From the NCBI RefSeq assembly GCF_900101905.1, contig NZ_FNAJ01000001.1:186001-250000 (forward strand): a stretch of 64,000 nt of DNA, in the 5' to 3' direction. How positions within the stretch are numbered: position 1 is the stretch's first letter; the number at the start of each line of letters is the position of its first letter. Made by a program: the position numbers and the translations under genes. The notes beneath the pieces are model-generated. The model was not told the DNA's origin and ran no database searches. It worked only from the letters and a program-made list of their open reading frames with translations. This stretch comes from Myxococcus virescens. Lineage in GTDB: Bacteria > Myxococcota > Myxococcia > Myxococcales > Myxococcaceae. Of this stretch, positions 10,116 to 18,505 are shown one piece after another.

Positions 10116-11276
10116 TCAAGCGGGCTGCTTCACCAAGTGCCGCTTCTGGTCGAAGGCCGCCAGCGTCTGGGCGATCTCCTCGTTCACCGCCCGCAGCATG
10201 TCCTGCTTCTCCCGGAACGGGAGGAAGGCGCTCTTGAAGCCGGAGACGAGGATGGTGGTCAGGTCCTCCAGCGACAGGCCCAGCGCGGAGTGCGCCGTCC
10301 ACAGCTCCTTGGTCACCGTGGTGTCGGTGATGAGGCGGTTGTCCGTGTTGATGGTCACCCGCAGGCCGTAGTCGAAGTAGAACTTCAGCGGGTGCGCCGA
10401 CAGGCTCGTCACGGCGCCCGTCTGCACGTTGGAGGTGGGGCACACCTCCAACGGGATGCGGTGGTCGTTGACGTAGTTGAGCAGGTCCCCGTCCTCGCGC
10501 AGCCGCGTGCCGTGGCCGATGCGGTGCGCGCCCAGGTTGTGGATGGCCTGGGAGATGGACTCGGGGCCATAGGCCTCACCCGCGTGCGCGGTGCAGTTGA
10601 CGTTGTTCTTGAGGATGAGCTGGAAGGCGTCCCGGTGGTCCTTCGCCGGGAAGCTCGCCTCCGCGCCGGCCAGGTCGAAGCCGATGACGCCGCGGTTCTT
10701 GTAGGCCACCGCCAGCTCCGCCAGCCGCATGGACGTCTGCGGGTTGATGTGGCGGATGCCGCAGACGATGACGCCGCACTTGATGCCCGTCTCCCGCTTC
10801 GCGGCGCGCAGGCCCTCCAGCACGGAGTCGATGACCGTGGTCATCTTCAGGCCCTTCTGCAGGTGCAGCGCGGGCGAATAGCGGACCTCCAGCCAGCGCA
10901 CGTTCTCCGCGGCGGCGTCCACGGCCAGCTCGTAGGCGGCGCGGTAGAGGGACTCGGCCGTCTGGAGCACGGAGAGCGTCACGTCGAAGGCGACGAGGTA
11001 CTCCTCCAGGCTCTCACACACCTCGCCCATGTGGATGGCCTTGGCCAGCCCATCCTCGGTGTCGGCGAGCAGCTTGATTTTCTGCTGCTCGGCCAGCTCC
11101 AGGATGGTCTTCAGGCGCATGGACCCGTCCAGGTGGCAGTGGAGGTCCGTCTTGGGCAGCGCGCGCAACAGCTCTTCCGTCACCGCCAGGGTGGGCGGCG
11201 GCACGAAGTCCGTCCGACGGGCGGACGAAGGAATGCCGGTGGCGCTGGGAATCTCGTCATCACGAATGGTAGGCAT
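10116..11276 (-). CDS. add: Adenosine deaminase
   Basis: 386 residues. The zinc and catalytic motifs are present: HCHLDGS with H46 and H48, CTAHAGE, AHRIGHG, and INTDNR where many family members have NTDDP. It converts adenosine to inosine in purine salvage. The N-terminal 30 residues precede the TIM barrel and are not conserved. The 35-base gap to the divergent propeller lipoprotein gene must hold both promoters. Confidence 0.92.
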   Translation of the reverse strand: MPTIRDDEIPSATGIPSSARRTDFVPPPTLAVTEELLRALPKTDLHCHLDGSMRLKTILELAEQQKIKLLADTEDGLAKAIHMGEVCESLEEYLVAFDVTLSVLQTAESLYRAAYELAVDAAAENVRWLEVRYSPALHLQKGLKMTTVIDSVLEGLRAAKRETGIKCGVIVCGIRHINPQTSMRLAELAVAYKNRGVIGFDLAGAEASFPAKDHRDAFQLILKNNVNCTAHAGEAYGPESISQAIHNLGAHRIGHGTRLREDGDLLNYVNDHRIPLEVCPTSNVQTGAVTSLSAHPLKFYFDYGLRVTINTDNRLITDTTVTKELWTAHSALGLSLEDLTTILVSGFKSAFLPFREKQDMLRAVNEEIAQTLAAFDQKRHLVKQPA

Positions 11277-11311
11277 GGTCCAAGTTCCTTCCTTGCGTCA
11301 TCCTCCAAACC

Positions 11312-12403
11312 ATGTCGTCTCGCGCCTGTCCATGCACGCCCTTGCTGCCCGCCCTGGCGCTGACATTGGTGGCCGCCATGGGGTGCCGGGAGCCCGCGAC
11401 GAGCGACTTCCGCCATTCCACGGACGCGTCGTCTCGAGCGGGGCTGGTGGCCCTGCCGGACGGCGTCATCACCGCCAATGAGGCGGGCACCGTCGTCCGC
11501 CTGGAGCGGACCGGCCAGGTCTCCTGGCGGGCCGCCCTGGACAGAGAGGTGGCCACACGCCCGGCCCTGCTGGGAGACAGCGTCATCGCCGGGACGGTGG
11601 GCGGAGACCTGGTCCGGCTGAGCCTCGCGGATGGCGCGGTGCAATGGCGCCTCACCGGAGAGCCCCCTGTCCTTACCGCACCCGTGGCGGATGCGGAGGG
11701 GAAATTCGTCTTCCTGGTCGCGCCGGATGGGTCCGTCCGCTCCCTCTTCACGGACACGGGGAAGACGGACTGGGAGCGCCCTCCACCCGGAAAGCCCGAG
11801 CCGACGGCCGCGCCCCGTGGATTTCCCGTGCCGGTCCTCCAGGACGGCCTGCTGGTGGTGGCGCTGGGTGACGCGGGGCTGATGGCCCTGGCCACCCAGG
11901 ATGGTGCGAAGCGCTGGCAGCGGGACCTCCGGGACGTGCTGGGGATGACGTTGTGGCGGGACACGCTCTACGTGAGCACCCGCCAGGGACACGTCCTGGC
12001 GCTGCGGCTCGGGGACGGCACGTCCCTGTGGGAGCAGGCCCCCGCGGCGGCCCTGAGCAGTCCCCCCTCGCTGGCGCTCGGAACGGTGTGGGTCGGCACG
12101 GCTGGGGAGGCCTCCGCGCTCGTCGGCCTGTCCCCTTCGGATGGAAAGGAGGTGGCGCGCGTCACGCTGCCCGACCCGTTCGTCTCGGAGGTGACGCCGG
12201 TGAGAGAGGACCTGCTGCTGGTGCCCACCAGCGGGCGTCAGGGACGGCTCATCGCGTTGAACACGACGACCTGGGCGCAGGCCTTCTCGGTCCGCGCGGA
12301 CACGCCGCTGCGCACCCGCCCCGTGGTGCTCGGCGACCAGGTCATCGTCCTGGGACTGGATGGCCGCGTGCTGTCGTGGCGGCTGCGCAAGACCGACCCT
12401 TGA
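11312..12403 (+). CDS. PQQ-propeller lipoprotein (BamB-like)
   Basis: 363 residues. The N-terminus has a signal segment with lipobox AAMGC near residue 25, so it should be acylated and periplasmic or outer-membrane bound. The rest is a series of repeats of the type GLVALPDGVITAN... and GTVVRLERTGQVSWRA, typical of the PQQ beta-propeller fold of BamB. It is unlinked to other Bam genes here, so a role in outer membrane protein assembly is possible but not shown. No strong ribosome site precedes the ATG. Confidence 0.8.
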   Translation: MSSRACPCTPLLPALALTLVAAMGCREPATSDFRHSTDASSRAGLVALPDGVITANEAGTVVRLERTGQVSWRAALDREVATRPALLGDSVIAGTVGGDLVRLSLADGAVQWRLTGEPPVLTAPVADAEGKFVFLVAPDGSVRSLFTDTGKTDWERPPPGKPEPTAAPRGFPVPVLQDGLLVVALGDAGLMALATQDGAKRWQRDLRDVLGMTLWRDTLYVSTRQGHVLALRLGDGTSLWEQAPAAALSSPPSLALGTVWVGTAGEASALVGLSPSDGKEVARVTLPDPFVSEVTPVREDLLLVPTSGRQGRLIALNTTTWAQAFSVRADTPLRTRPVVLGDQVIVLGLDGRVLSWRLRKTDP

Positions 12404-12431
12404 GCCTCCAATCAGGACGCCGCCGCGGACT

Positions 12432-12896
12432 TCACCACGCCCGCAGTGTCGACAGTGAGCGCTCCACGCGGGCGGACAGCGTGCCGTAGTCACGCTCAGG
12501 CGCGGAGAAGGTCACCAGGACGAAGCCGTCCTTCCTGGGAAGGAAGTACACCAGCGTGCGCGCGCCGCCCGTCTGTGAGAATTCGTAGCGCGCCACGGGC
12601 CCCGCCGGGAGCGTACCCTCCGTGTCCTGAAGCAACTTTCCGGGCGCCTTCAACCCCGCCGCCGCCAGCACGGCCTCCGGGCCTGCATCCAGGGCGGGCG
12701 CCGCGCCGCGCACCGAGCGCAGCTCCAATCCCCCGTCAAAGCGGGCCAGCGCCGGGGGCCCGGCCTCCACGGAGCGCAGGTCCATGCCCGAGGGCGGCTC
12801 GTACTGCACACCGAGGTCCTGCGAGGAGAAGCTTCGCGAACAGCCGAAGCCACACCACACCAGCAGGAGGCACCAGGTCAGCGAGGCGAGTCTCAC
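12432..12896 (-). CDS. Small lipoprotein of unknown function
   Basis: 154 residues. A signal peptide ends at lipobox FGC (residue 19). The remaining sequence has the alternating pattern of a small beta/alpha fold (GMDLRSVEAGPPALARF...RTLVYFLPRKDGFVLVTF), resembling PsbP/DUF1795-like lipoproteins, which often have a VTFSAPE segment late in the protein. I do not recognise a specific family. It converges with the propeller lipoprotein gene. Confidence 0.7.
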   Translation of the reverse strand: MRLASLTWCLLLVWCGFGCSRSFSSQDLGVQYEPPSGMDLRSVEAGPPALARFDGGLELRSVRGAAPALDAGPEAVLAAAGLKAPGKLLQDTEGTLPAGPVARYEFSQTGGARTLVYFLPRKDGFVLVTFSAPERDYGTLSARVERSLSTLRAW

Positions 12897-13001
12897 GCGC
12901 CGGACTCTGCCACCAGCGCATTCGCCCTGTCAGGCGCGCGGGCTTTCTTTTGTCGCTCCCACCAGTCTCCAATCCGGCGTGTCCACTCGGAGGGCCCCTT
13001 C

Positions 13002-15350
13002 TCAGCCCGGCATCAGGAAACGGGCGATGATGCGTTTGAGGCCCACGCCTCCGCCGAACTCCACCGTCACCTTCGCGTTGGGGCCGTTGCCATCCGCGGA
13101 CACCACGCGGCCCACGCCGAACTGTTCGTGGCGCACGCGCATGCCGCGCACGTCCCCGCCCACGCCGTCCATGTCCGACGCCTGCGAGTACGAGCGGTCG
13201 ATGCGCGGCCCGTCGTCCTCATCCCAGGTCCGCTTGCGCGGCGTCGAGGGCACCATGGGCCGAGGCGCTTCGGGGACTTCCTGCTCGCTGATGCCGAACA
13301 GCGCCGGCGGCACATCCCGCAGGAAGCGACTGGGGGCGTTGTAGCGCAGCTCACCGAACAGCGAGCGACACTGCGCCAGACTCACGAAGAGCCGCTTTCG
13401 AGCGCGCGTGAAACCCACGTAGCAGAGGCGCCGCTCCTCGGCCATCTCCTCCGAGGGCTCCCCGTCCGCCGAGGCGACCTCGTTCAGGAACGTGGACTCG
13501 GACTTCACCGCGCGCGAGTGCGGGAAGACGTTCTCCTCCATGCCGGTGAGGAAGACGGCGTCGAACTCCAGTCCCTTGGCCGCGTGCAGCGTCATCAGCG
13601 CCACCCGGCCCTCGCCCACCTCCGCGTCCGCCTCGCCCACCAGCGAAATCTGCTCCAGGAAGGCCTGCAGCGCCGGCACGTCCGCCGTCAGCGGGGCCGC
13701 GTCCACTTCGGGAGGAACGTCGCTGGGGGGATTCGCCGCGGCAGCCACCGCCGCGGCCGCCCGGTTCAGGTCGAACTCCTGCGCCGCGCCCAGGAACTCG
13801 CGGAGGTTCTCCGCGCGCGTCTGAGACTCGTCGCTGCCCTCGGCCTGAAGCGTCTCCACCAGCTTCGTCTCGCGCAGCATCTGGTCCACCGCGCCCGCGG
13901 CTTCCTCGTTCGTCTGGGCGAAGGCCGTCAGGGACTCCAGCAGGTTGCGGAAGCCCTTGAGCCGCTTCACCGCGGCACCATTGAGCGCGGGAATCTGCTC
14001 CGGCTGGGACAAGGCCTCGTAGAGGCTCACGCCGCGCGCGTTGGCGAAGTCCGTCACCCGCTCCACCGTGGTGTCGCCAATGCCACGCGCCGGGATGTTG
14101 ATGATGCGCAGCAGGTCCGCGTCCGAGCGCGGGTTCACCATCAGCCGCAGATACGCGGAGGCATCCCGCACTTCGGCCCGGTCATAGAAGCTGCGTCCGC
14201 TCACCAGGGTGTACGGGACGCGCGCCAGGCGCAGCGCCTCTTCCAGCACGCGGCTCTGCGCATTGGCCCGGTAGAACACCGCCATGCTGGAGAGCTTGAT
14301 GAAGCCCTCCCGCTGCAGCGCCAGAATCTGCCGCGCCACCTCCTGCCCCTCGGCCCGCTCATCGCGGTTGAGCATCAGGTTGAGCGTCTGGCCCCGCTGG
14401 CGCTCGGACCAGAGCTTCTTCTCCATGCGCCGCGTGTTCTTCCGGATGACCTCATGCGCCGCGTCCAGGATGTTCTGGTCGGAGCGGTAGTTCTGCTCCA
14501 GCTTCACCACCTTCGCGCCGGGGTACTGCCGCGGAAAGCCGAGGATGTTGTCCACGTCCGCGCCACGCCACCGGTAGATGGACTGGTCGTCGTCGCCCAC
14601 CACCACCAGGTTGGCGGAAGGGGGCGGCGCCAGCTGCTTCAGCAGCGCGTACTGCACTGGGTTGGTGTCCTGGAACTCATCCACCAGCACGTGGTGGAAG
14701 CGGCGCCGGTAGTTCTCCAGCACGTCCGGCCGGGTGCGGAACAGCGTCACCAGCAGGAGCAGCAGGTCTCCGAAGTCCACCGCGTTGGCCGCGCGCAGCC
14801 GCTCCTGGTAGGCCGCGTACACCTTGCGCACCAGTTGGCCCCGCTCGTCGCCGGGCGCGACCTGCATGTGCTCCGGGAGCCGGGCCGCGTTCTTCTCCTG
14901 GTCGATGCGGTGGAGGATTTCGCGCGGCTGCATGGACTCGATGCCCGCCTCGCGCATGGCGCGCTTCACCACGTTGAGCTGGTCCGAGTCGTCGTAGATG
15001 ACGAAGGAGCGGGTGAGCCCCACGTGCTCCGCCTCCCGGCGGAGAATCTGCGCCGCCGCCGAGTGGAAGGTGCTCACCACCAGCTCGTTCGCCTGGGCCC
15101 CCAGCAACTGCACCAGGCGCTCGCGCATCTCCCGCGCCGCCTTGTTGGTGAAGGTGACGGCCAGGATGCGCCACGGGTAGACGTTGTGGACCTTCACCAG
15201 ATACGCCACGCGCCGGGTGATGACGCGCGTCTTGCCGCTGCCCGCCCCTGACAGGACGAGCAGGGGGCCGTCACCATGCAACACGGCCTCGCGCTGTGGC
15301 GCATTGAGGTCTTCGAGGAGGGCGGATTCGTGTGGGTTCGCGGGAGACAT
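13002..15350 (-). CDS. pcrA: UvrD/PcrA-family ATP-dependent DNA helicase
   Basis: 782 residues from the ATG at 15350. All superfamily 1A motifs are visible: Q motif LNAPQREAV, Walker A GAGSGKT at 35-41, DEFQDTN, GDDDQSIYRWRGAD, LEQNYRSDQNIL, TLHAAKGLEF and YVGFTRARKRL. The last 60 residues (VRHEQFGVGRVVSADG...KVTVEF) are the tudor-like C-terminal domain that in PcrA/UvrD contacts RNA polymerase. It should unwind DNA 3'-5' in nucleotide excision repair and transcription-coupled clearance. The open frame extends upstream but becomes low-complexity, so the ATG is preferred. Confidence 0.93.
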   Translation of the reverse strand: MSPANPHESALLEDLNAPQREAVLHGDGPLLVLSGAGSGKTRVITRRVAYLVKVHNVYPWRILAVTFTNKAAREMRERLVQLLGAQANELVVSTFHSAAAQILRREAEHVGLTRSFVIYDDSDQLNVVKRAMREAGIESMQPREILHRIDQEKNAARLPEHMQVAPGDERGQLVRKVYAAYQERLRAANAVDFGDLLLLLVTLFRTRPDVLENYRRRFHHVLVDEFQDTNPVQYALLKQLAPPPSANLVVVGDDDQSIYRWRGADVDNILGFPRQYPGAKVVKLEQNYRSDQNILDAAHEVIRKNTRRMEKKLWSERQRGQTLNLMLNRDERAEGQEVARQILALQREGFIKLSSMAVFYRANAQSRVLEEALRLARVPYTLVSGRSFYDRAEVRDASAYLRLMVNPRSDADLLRIINIPARGIGDTTVERVTDFANARGVSLYEALSQPEQIPALNGAAVKRLKGFRNLLESLTAFAQTNEEAAGAVDQMLRETKLVETLQAEGSDESQTRAENLREFLGAAQEFDLNRAAAAVAAAANPPSDVPPEVDAAPLTADVPALQAFLEQISLVGEADAEVGEGRVALMTLHAAKGLEFDAVFLTGMEENVFPHSRAVKSESTFLNEVASADGEPSEEMAEERRLCYVGFTRARKRLFVSLAQCRSLFGELRYNAPSRFLRDVPPALFGISEQEVPEAPRPMVPSTPRKRTWDEDDGPRIDRSYSQASDMDGVGGDVRGMRVRHEQFGVGRVVSADGNGPNAKVTVEFGGGVGLKRIIARFLMPG

Positions 15351-15450
15351 TCGGGAGGGAACCCATGCTTCTAACGTCTTTCCCCCACCAATGGGCGCCC
15401 TTCCGCAGTCCCGCCCGGCCGCTCGGCCCCCAAGGCATGCGGTGCGCTTA

Positions 15451-15456
15451 TATAAT
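15451..15456 (+). promoter_or_regulatory. -10 box TATAAT, predicting a near-leaderless transcript
   Basis: An exact TATAAT lies 12 bases before the ATG at 15468, within a very GC-rich intergenic region. The usual start site 7 bases downstream would be near 15463, leaving a leader of about 5 bases and no room for a Shine-Dalgarno sequence. No TTGACA-like -35 is seen at 17 bases. Confidence 0.5.
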
Positions 15457-15467
15457 GGTGCGACTCC

Positions 15468-15953
15468 ATGTCCGACTCCACGTCCGGCGCCCCTTCGAGG
15501 CCTTCCCAGGCTGACCTGGACCGTTACGCCGAGCAGTTCTCCCAGAGCCTCACCCTGCGCCTCTTCGGCGCGCAACTCAGCTTTCCGGAGGGCCGGAAGG
15601 TGGTCGTCACCATCCCCGAACTTCGGCCTGAACACCGGGGCGGCGCCGGCAGCGCCAGCGCCGTCAACGGAGGCATCCTCGCCGCCCTCTTCGACTACGC
15701 CGTGGGCTGCACCGGCGCCCTGGTGGACCCGGGCCGGCGCTGCGCCACCGTGCAGTTGTCCATGAGCTTCGAGCGCGCCGTCACCGGCGACAGTCTGCGC
15801 GTGGAGTCCGAAATCGACAGCCAGACGGTGTCCCTCCTCTTCGCCACCGCCCGGGTGTACGACGGTGAAGGCCGTGTGTGCGGCCGCTGCCAGGGTGTGG
15901 TGAAGCTCTCCAACCTCCGCTGGGCGTCGGGAGACAGTCCCGCCGTCAACTGA
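15468..15953 (+). CDS. Hotdog-fold thioesterase (PaaI-like)
   Basis: 161 residues. The central motif VNGGILAALFDYAVGC corresponds to the HGG...D helix of PaaI/acyl-CoA thioesterases, with Asn replacing the first His. It is followed by the beta strands VQLSMSFERAVTGDSLRVE typical of the hotdog sheet. It probably hydrolyses an acyl-CoA thioester; the substrate is unknown. It is divergent from the helicase gene. The TATAAT box just before the ATG suggests leaderless translation. Confidence 0.8.
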   Translation: MSDSTSGAPSRPSQADLDRYAEQFSQSLTLRLFGAQLSFPEGRKVVVTIPELRPEHRGGAGSASAVNGGILAALFDYAVGCTGALVDPGRRCATVQLSMSFERAVTGDSLRVESEIDSQTVSLLFATARVYDGEGRVCGRCQGVVKLSNLRWASGDSPAVN

Positions 15954-16076
15954 CCCTTGCCCACCCCGCCCCACATCTTCCCTGCCCCCATCGATATGTC
16001 CGCGCCGGACACACGTTCAGGGGACACCGGGGAGGAGGCGTGCTCCCCGGACGCCTCTGAGCGACGGGAAGACGGC

Positions 16077-16724
16077 ATGAGTGCAGCCGTGCAGGGCCTG
16101 CGGATGACGACGCTGCGATTGTCAAAGGAAGCCGACGAGCCGGCCGAGGCGACGGCGCCCGGGGAGGACGAAGCCCTCCTCGCGCGGCGCGCCCTGGCGG
16201 GTGAGAGGGCGGCCTGGGACGCGCTGGTCGCACGCCATCACCGGCGGGTCGTGGTATCGCTGCTCGCACGTGGCGTCCGGGTGGACCGGGCGCAAGAGCT
16301 GGCCCAGGAGACCTGGGCGCGGCTCATCCAGCAACAGCAGCGCGGGCTGCTGACGGAGCTTCGCCTGCCCAACCTCGCCCTCACCCAGGCGGCCTTCCTG
16401 GCCGCGGACGACGCACGACGGGCCCGTCGCGAGTCCATTGCCGGAGCGGTGGATGAACTGCCGGAGCGTCACCACCCGGTGGACCCGTCCGTGTCCGCGG
16501 AGCGGCGCCTGCTGACCGAGGAGCAACTCTCCCGCGCCCATGCCGCGCTGGCGCAGGTGTCACCCAGCGCACGAAACGTCTTCCTCCTGGCCTGTGACGG
16601 CCAGGAGCTCCCTCATGCCGCAATCGCCTCACGCGTTGGCCTGTCGGTCCAGCGCGTGCGGCAAATCCTGTGCGAGGTCCGCAAGAAGCTGCGCACCGCG
16701 CTCGAGGAGGAAACCCATGCTTAA
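16077..16724 (+). CDS. ECF-type RNA polymerase sigma factor
   Basis: 215 residues from the ATG at 16077, which is preceded by GGGAAG. Region 2 is visible around 50-110 (RAAWDALVARHHRRVVVSLLARG, with ELAQETWARLIQ). Region 4 is a helix-turn-helix near 165-205 (ELPHAAIASRVGLSVQRVRQIL). It overlaps by 8 bases the start of a zinc-type anti-sigma gene, the classical arrangement for an ECF sigma and its inhibitor. An in-frame upstream ATG at 15957 would add 40 poorly conserved residues. Confidence 0.85.
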   Translation: MSAAVQGLRMTTLRLSKEADEPAEATAPGEDEALLARRALAGERAAWDALVARHHRRVVVSLLARGVRVDRAQELAQETWARLIQQQQRGLLTELRLPNLALTQAAFLAADDARRARRESIAGAVDELPERHHPVDPSVSAERRLLTEEQLSRAHAALAQVSPSARNVFLLACDGQELPHAAIASRVGLSVQRVRQILCEVRKKLRTALEEETHA

Positions 16725-17271
16725 GCCCCACCTCACCCGCGACTCCGCGGAGCAGTACATCCTGGGGGCCCTGGCACCAGAGAAGGCCGCGAGCCTCGAA
16801 GCGCACACGCTGGAATGTGATCCGTGCGCCCGCCTGCTCCAGGAAGAAGCCCTGTTGTCAGAGCAACTCCACGAAGTCGCCAACACCTATGCGCCCGCCG
16901 TCCACGTCCTCCGCCCGGCCCGCTGGGAGACTCGACGTCTCGCGGCCGGCCTGGCCGGTGCCGCACTGGCCGCGGCGGCGGCCTGGGCCTTCGTCGTGTT
17001 GCCCGGTGGACGGCAACCGCCCGACGCGCCCAGGACGCTGGCCCTTCATGTCGAGCCGCCCTCGGTGGAATTGGAGCTGGAGGTCGCCGAGCCTCAGTCC
17101 ATCGTCGTGGCGTGCCCGGACCTGGCCACCCAGGCGTCCTGCACCCAGGCGGCCGAGGAGCGTGGGCTGCTCGTCCAATATCCCTGGGGCACGGGTGAAG
17201 TCCCGCGCTATGAGGCCCGCACTGGCCTCCCCGAGGGTGCGCTGAGCGCGCGCCGCCCCGTGTCGCTGTGA
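16717..17271 (+). CDS. Membrane anti-sigma factor with zinc-binding HxxxCxxC
   Basis: 184 residues. The start ATG overlaps the sigma gene and has an AGGAGG site at ideal spacing. The cytoplasmic N-terminal domain carries H30, C34 and C37 (HTLECDPC), the ZAS anti-sigma signature. One transmembrane helix lies at about 75-95, followed by a periplasmic tail of about 90 residues with two cysteines that could sense redox or envelope stress. It should hold the upstream sigma factor inactive until a signal arrives. Confidence 0.85.
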   Translation: MLKPHLTRDSAEQYILGALAPEKAASLEAHTLECDPCARLLQEEALLSEQLHEVANTYAPAVHVLRPARWETRRLAAGLAGAALAAAAAWAFVVLPGGRQPPDAPRTLALHVEPPSVELELEVAEPQSIVVACPDLATQASCTQAAEERGLLVQYPWGTGEVPRYEARTGLPEGALSARRPVSL

Positions 17272-17282
17272 GGATTCCCGTC

Positions 17283-18455
17283 ATGGACTTCCGGAAGAAA
17301 CTCGCCGCCCTGCTGCTCGCGCTGGCCTCCACCGGGGCCAGTGCGCAGCCGTCGGAAGGCGCCCAGAAGCTGCCAGTGGGCTGGTATGTGACGGAGAGCG
17401 CCCCCAAGCGCTACGAGGCCGGCGTGGACAGCAGCGCCACGTGCGAAGGCAACCGCAGCGCCTATCTGCGCTCGCTGTCGCCGGATGAGAATGGCTACGG
17501 CACCTTCATGCAGGCCTTCGGCGCGCATGACTTCCGGGGCAAGCGGCTGCGCTTCTCCGGCGCGCTCCGCATCAAGGACGTGGAGGGCTGGGCGGGCCTG
17601 TGGATGCGCGTGGAAGGGCCCGACCCGAAGCAGCCCCTGGCCTTCGACAACATGCAGTCGCGCGCCCTGGTGGGCACCGCGGGCTGCAAGCGCTACGACG
17701 TGGTGCTGGACGTCCCGAAGGAAGCCACCACCATCATGGCCGGCCTCATCATGAGCGGCACGGGACAGGCCTGGCTGGACGGCGTGCGCTTCGAGGTCGT
17801 CGACTCGTCCGTGCCGGTGACGGACCTGCTGGCCTCGCGGCCGGTGGTGGCCGCCGCCGGTCCTTCAGGACTGGAGGACGCACCCGCGCCGGTGGCGAGA
17901 AACGACCAACTGCCCCTGGGCCGTGTGGGTGACGTCTGGTTCAACCACGGCCGCATCGCCGCGGACAAGCCGTACACCCGGCGCAAGGACGGCGTCTGGG
18001 TGAGCATCCTCGGCGAGGAGGTCTACGAGCACGGCATCGCGGTGACGGGCACGCTGGGACAGCGCGCGCTCGAGCTGAAGCTGAAGGCCGGTGGACGGCG
18101 CACCGTCATCGAGGGGACGTGGGGTGAGGAGCCCGTCGACATCCAGCTCACGCCAGAGAAGCTCACCATGCGCTGGGGCCGCAACATGCGCGAGATGGCG
18201 CGACACCTGGACCCGCAGGTGGGTGCCACGTGCAACCGCTACCAGCGCACCGAGGGCCCCCGGGTGCTGGACCAACTGGACGTCTGCGGCGCGGCGCTCG
18301 GCACCCGCCCACCCAACGCGCAGCTCATCATCTCCTTCCTGGTGAATGGCTTCAGCCCCACGTTGCCGGCGGGGAGCCTTCCCATTCCGCGCCCCCCCGT
18401 GCGCAGCCGTCAGGCGCTCGACACGCAGCGGACCGCAATCCCCATGTCCCCCTGA
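17283..18455 (+). CDS. Secreted protein with jelly-roll-like domain
   Basis: 390 residues beginning with a Sec signal peptide (MDFRKKLAALLLALASTGASA). The ATG is chosen because GAGGA lies 8 bases before it; a GTG at 17268 overlapping the anti-sigma stop is the alternative. The first half (GFGAHDFRGKRLR-like strands, WMRVEG, AFDNM, GTGQAWLDGVRFEVVD) resembles the beta-sandwich modules attached to some AraC-type regulators and secreted enzymes. The second half is unrecognised. Its place behind the sigma/anti-sigma pair suggests it belongs to that regulon or supplies an extracytoplasmic input (inference). Confidence 0.75.
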   Translation: MDFRKKLAALLLALASTGASAQPSEGAQKLPVGWYVTESAPKRYEAGVDSSATCEGNRSAYLRSLSPDENGYGTFMQAFGAHDFRGKRLRFSGALRIKDVEGWAGLWMRVEGPDPKQPLAFDNMQSRALVGTAGCKRYDVVLDVPKEATTIMAGLIMSGTGQAWLDGVRFEVVDSSVPVTDLLASRPVVAAAGPSGLEDAPAPVARNDQLPLGRVGDVWFNHGRIAADKPYTRRKDGVWVSILGEEVYEHGIAVTGTLGQRALELKLKAGGRRTVIEGTWGEEPVDIQLTPEKLTMRWGRNMREMARHLDPQVGATCNRYQRTEGPRVLDQLDVCGAALGTRPPNAQLIISFLVNGFSPTLPAGSLPIPRPPVRSRQALDTQRTAIPMSP

Positions 18456-18462
18456 GCGCGGA

Positions 18463-18482
18463 GGGCCCGTGACCACGGGCCC
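18463..18482. terminator. Hairpin shared by convergent operons
   Basis: GGGCCCGT and ACGGGCCC form an 8-bp stem with a 4-base loop between the ends of the two convergent sigma/anti-sigma gene groups. There is no strong T-run on either side, so it could be a bidirectional or RNA-stabilising hairpin. Confidence 0.5.
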
Positions 18483-18505
18483 CGGCGTGAAACGGGGACC
18501 TCCCG

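Noticed and set aside
13128-15251. 707-residue plus-strand frame opposite the helicase
   Set aside because: Antisense shadow of a gene with all helicase motifs.
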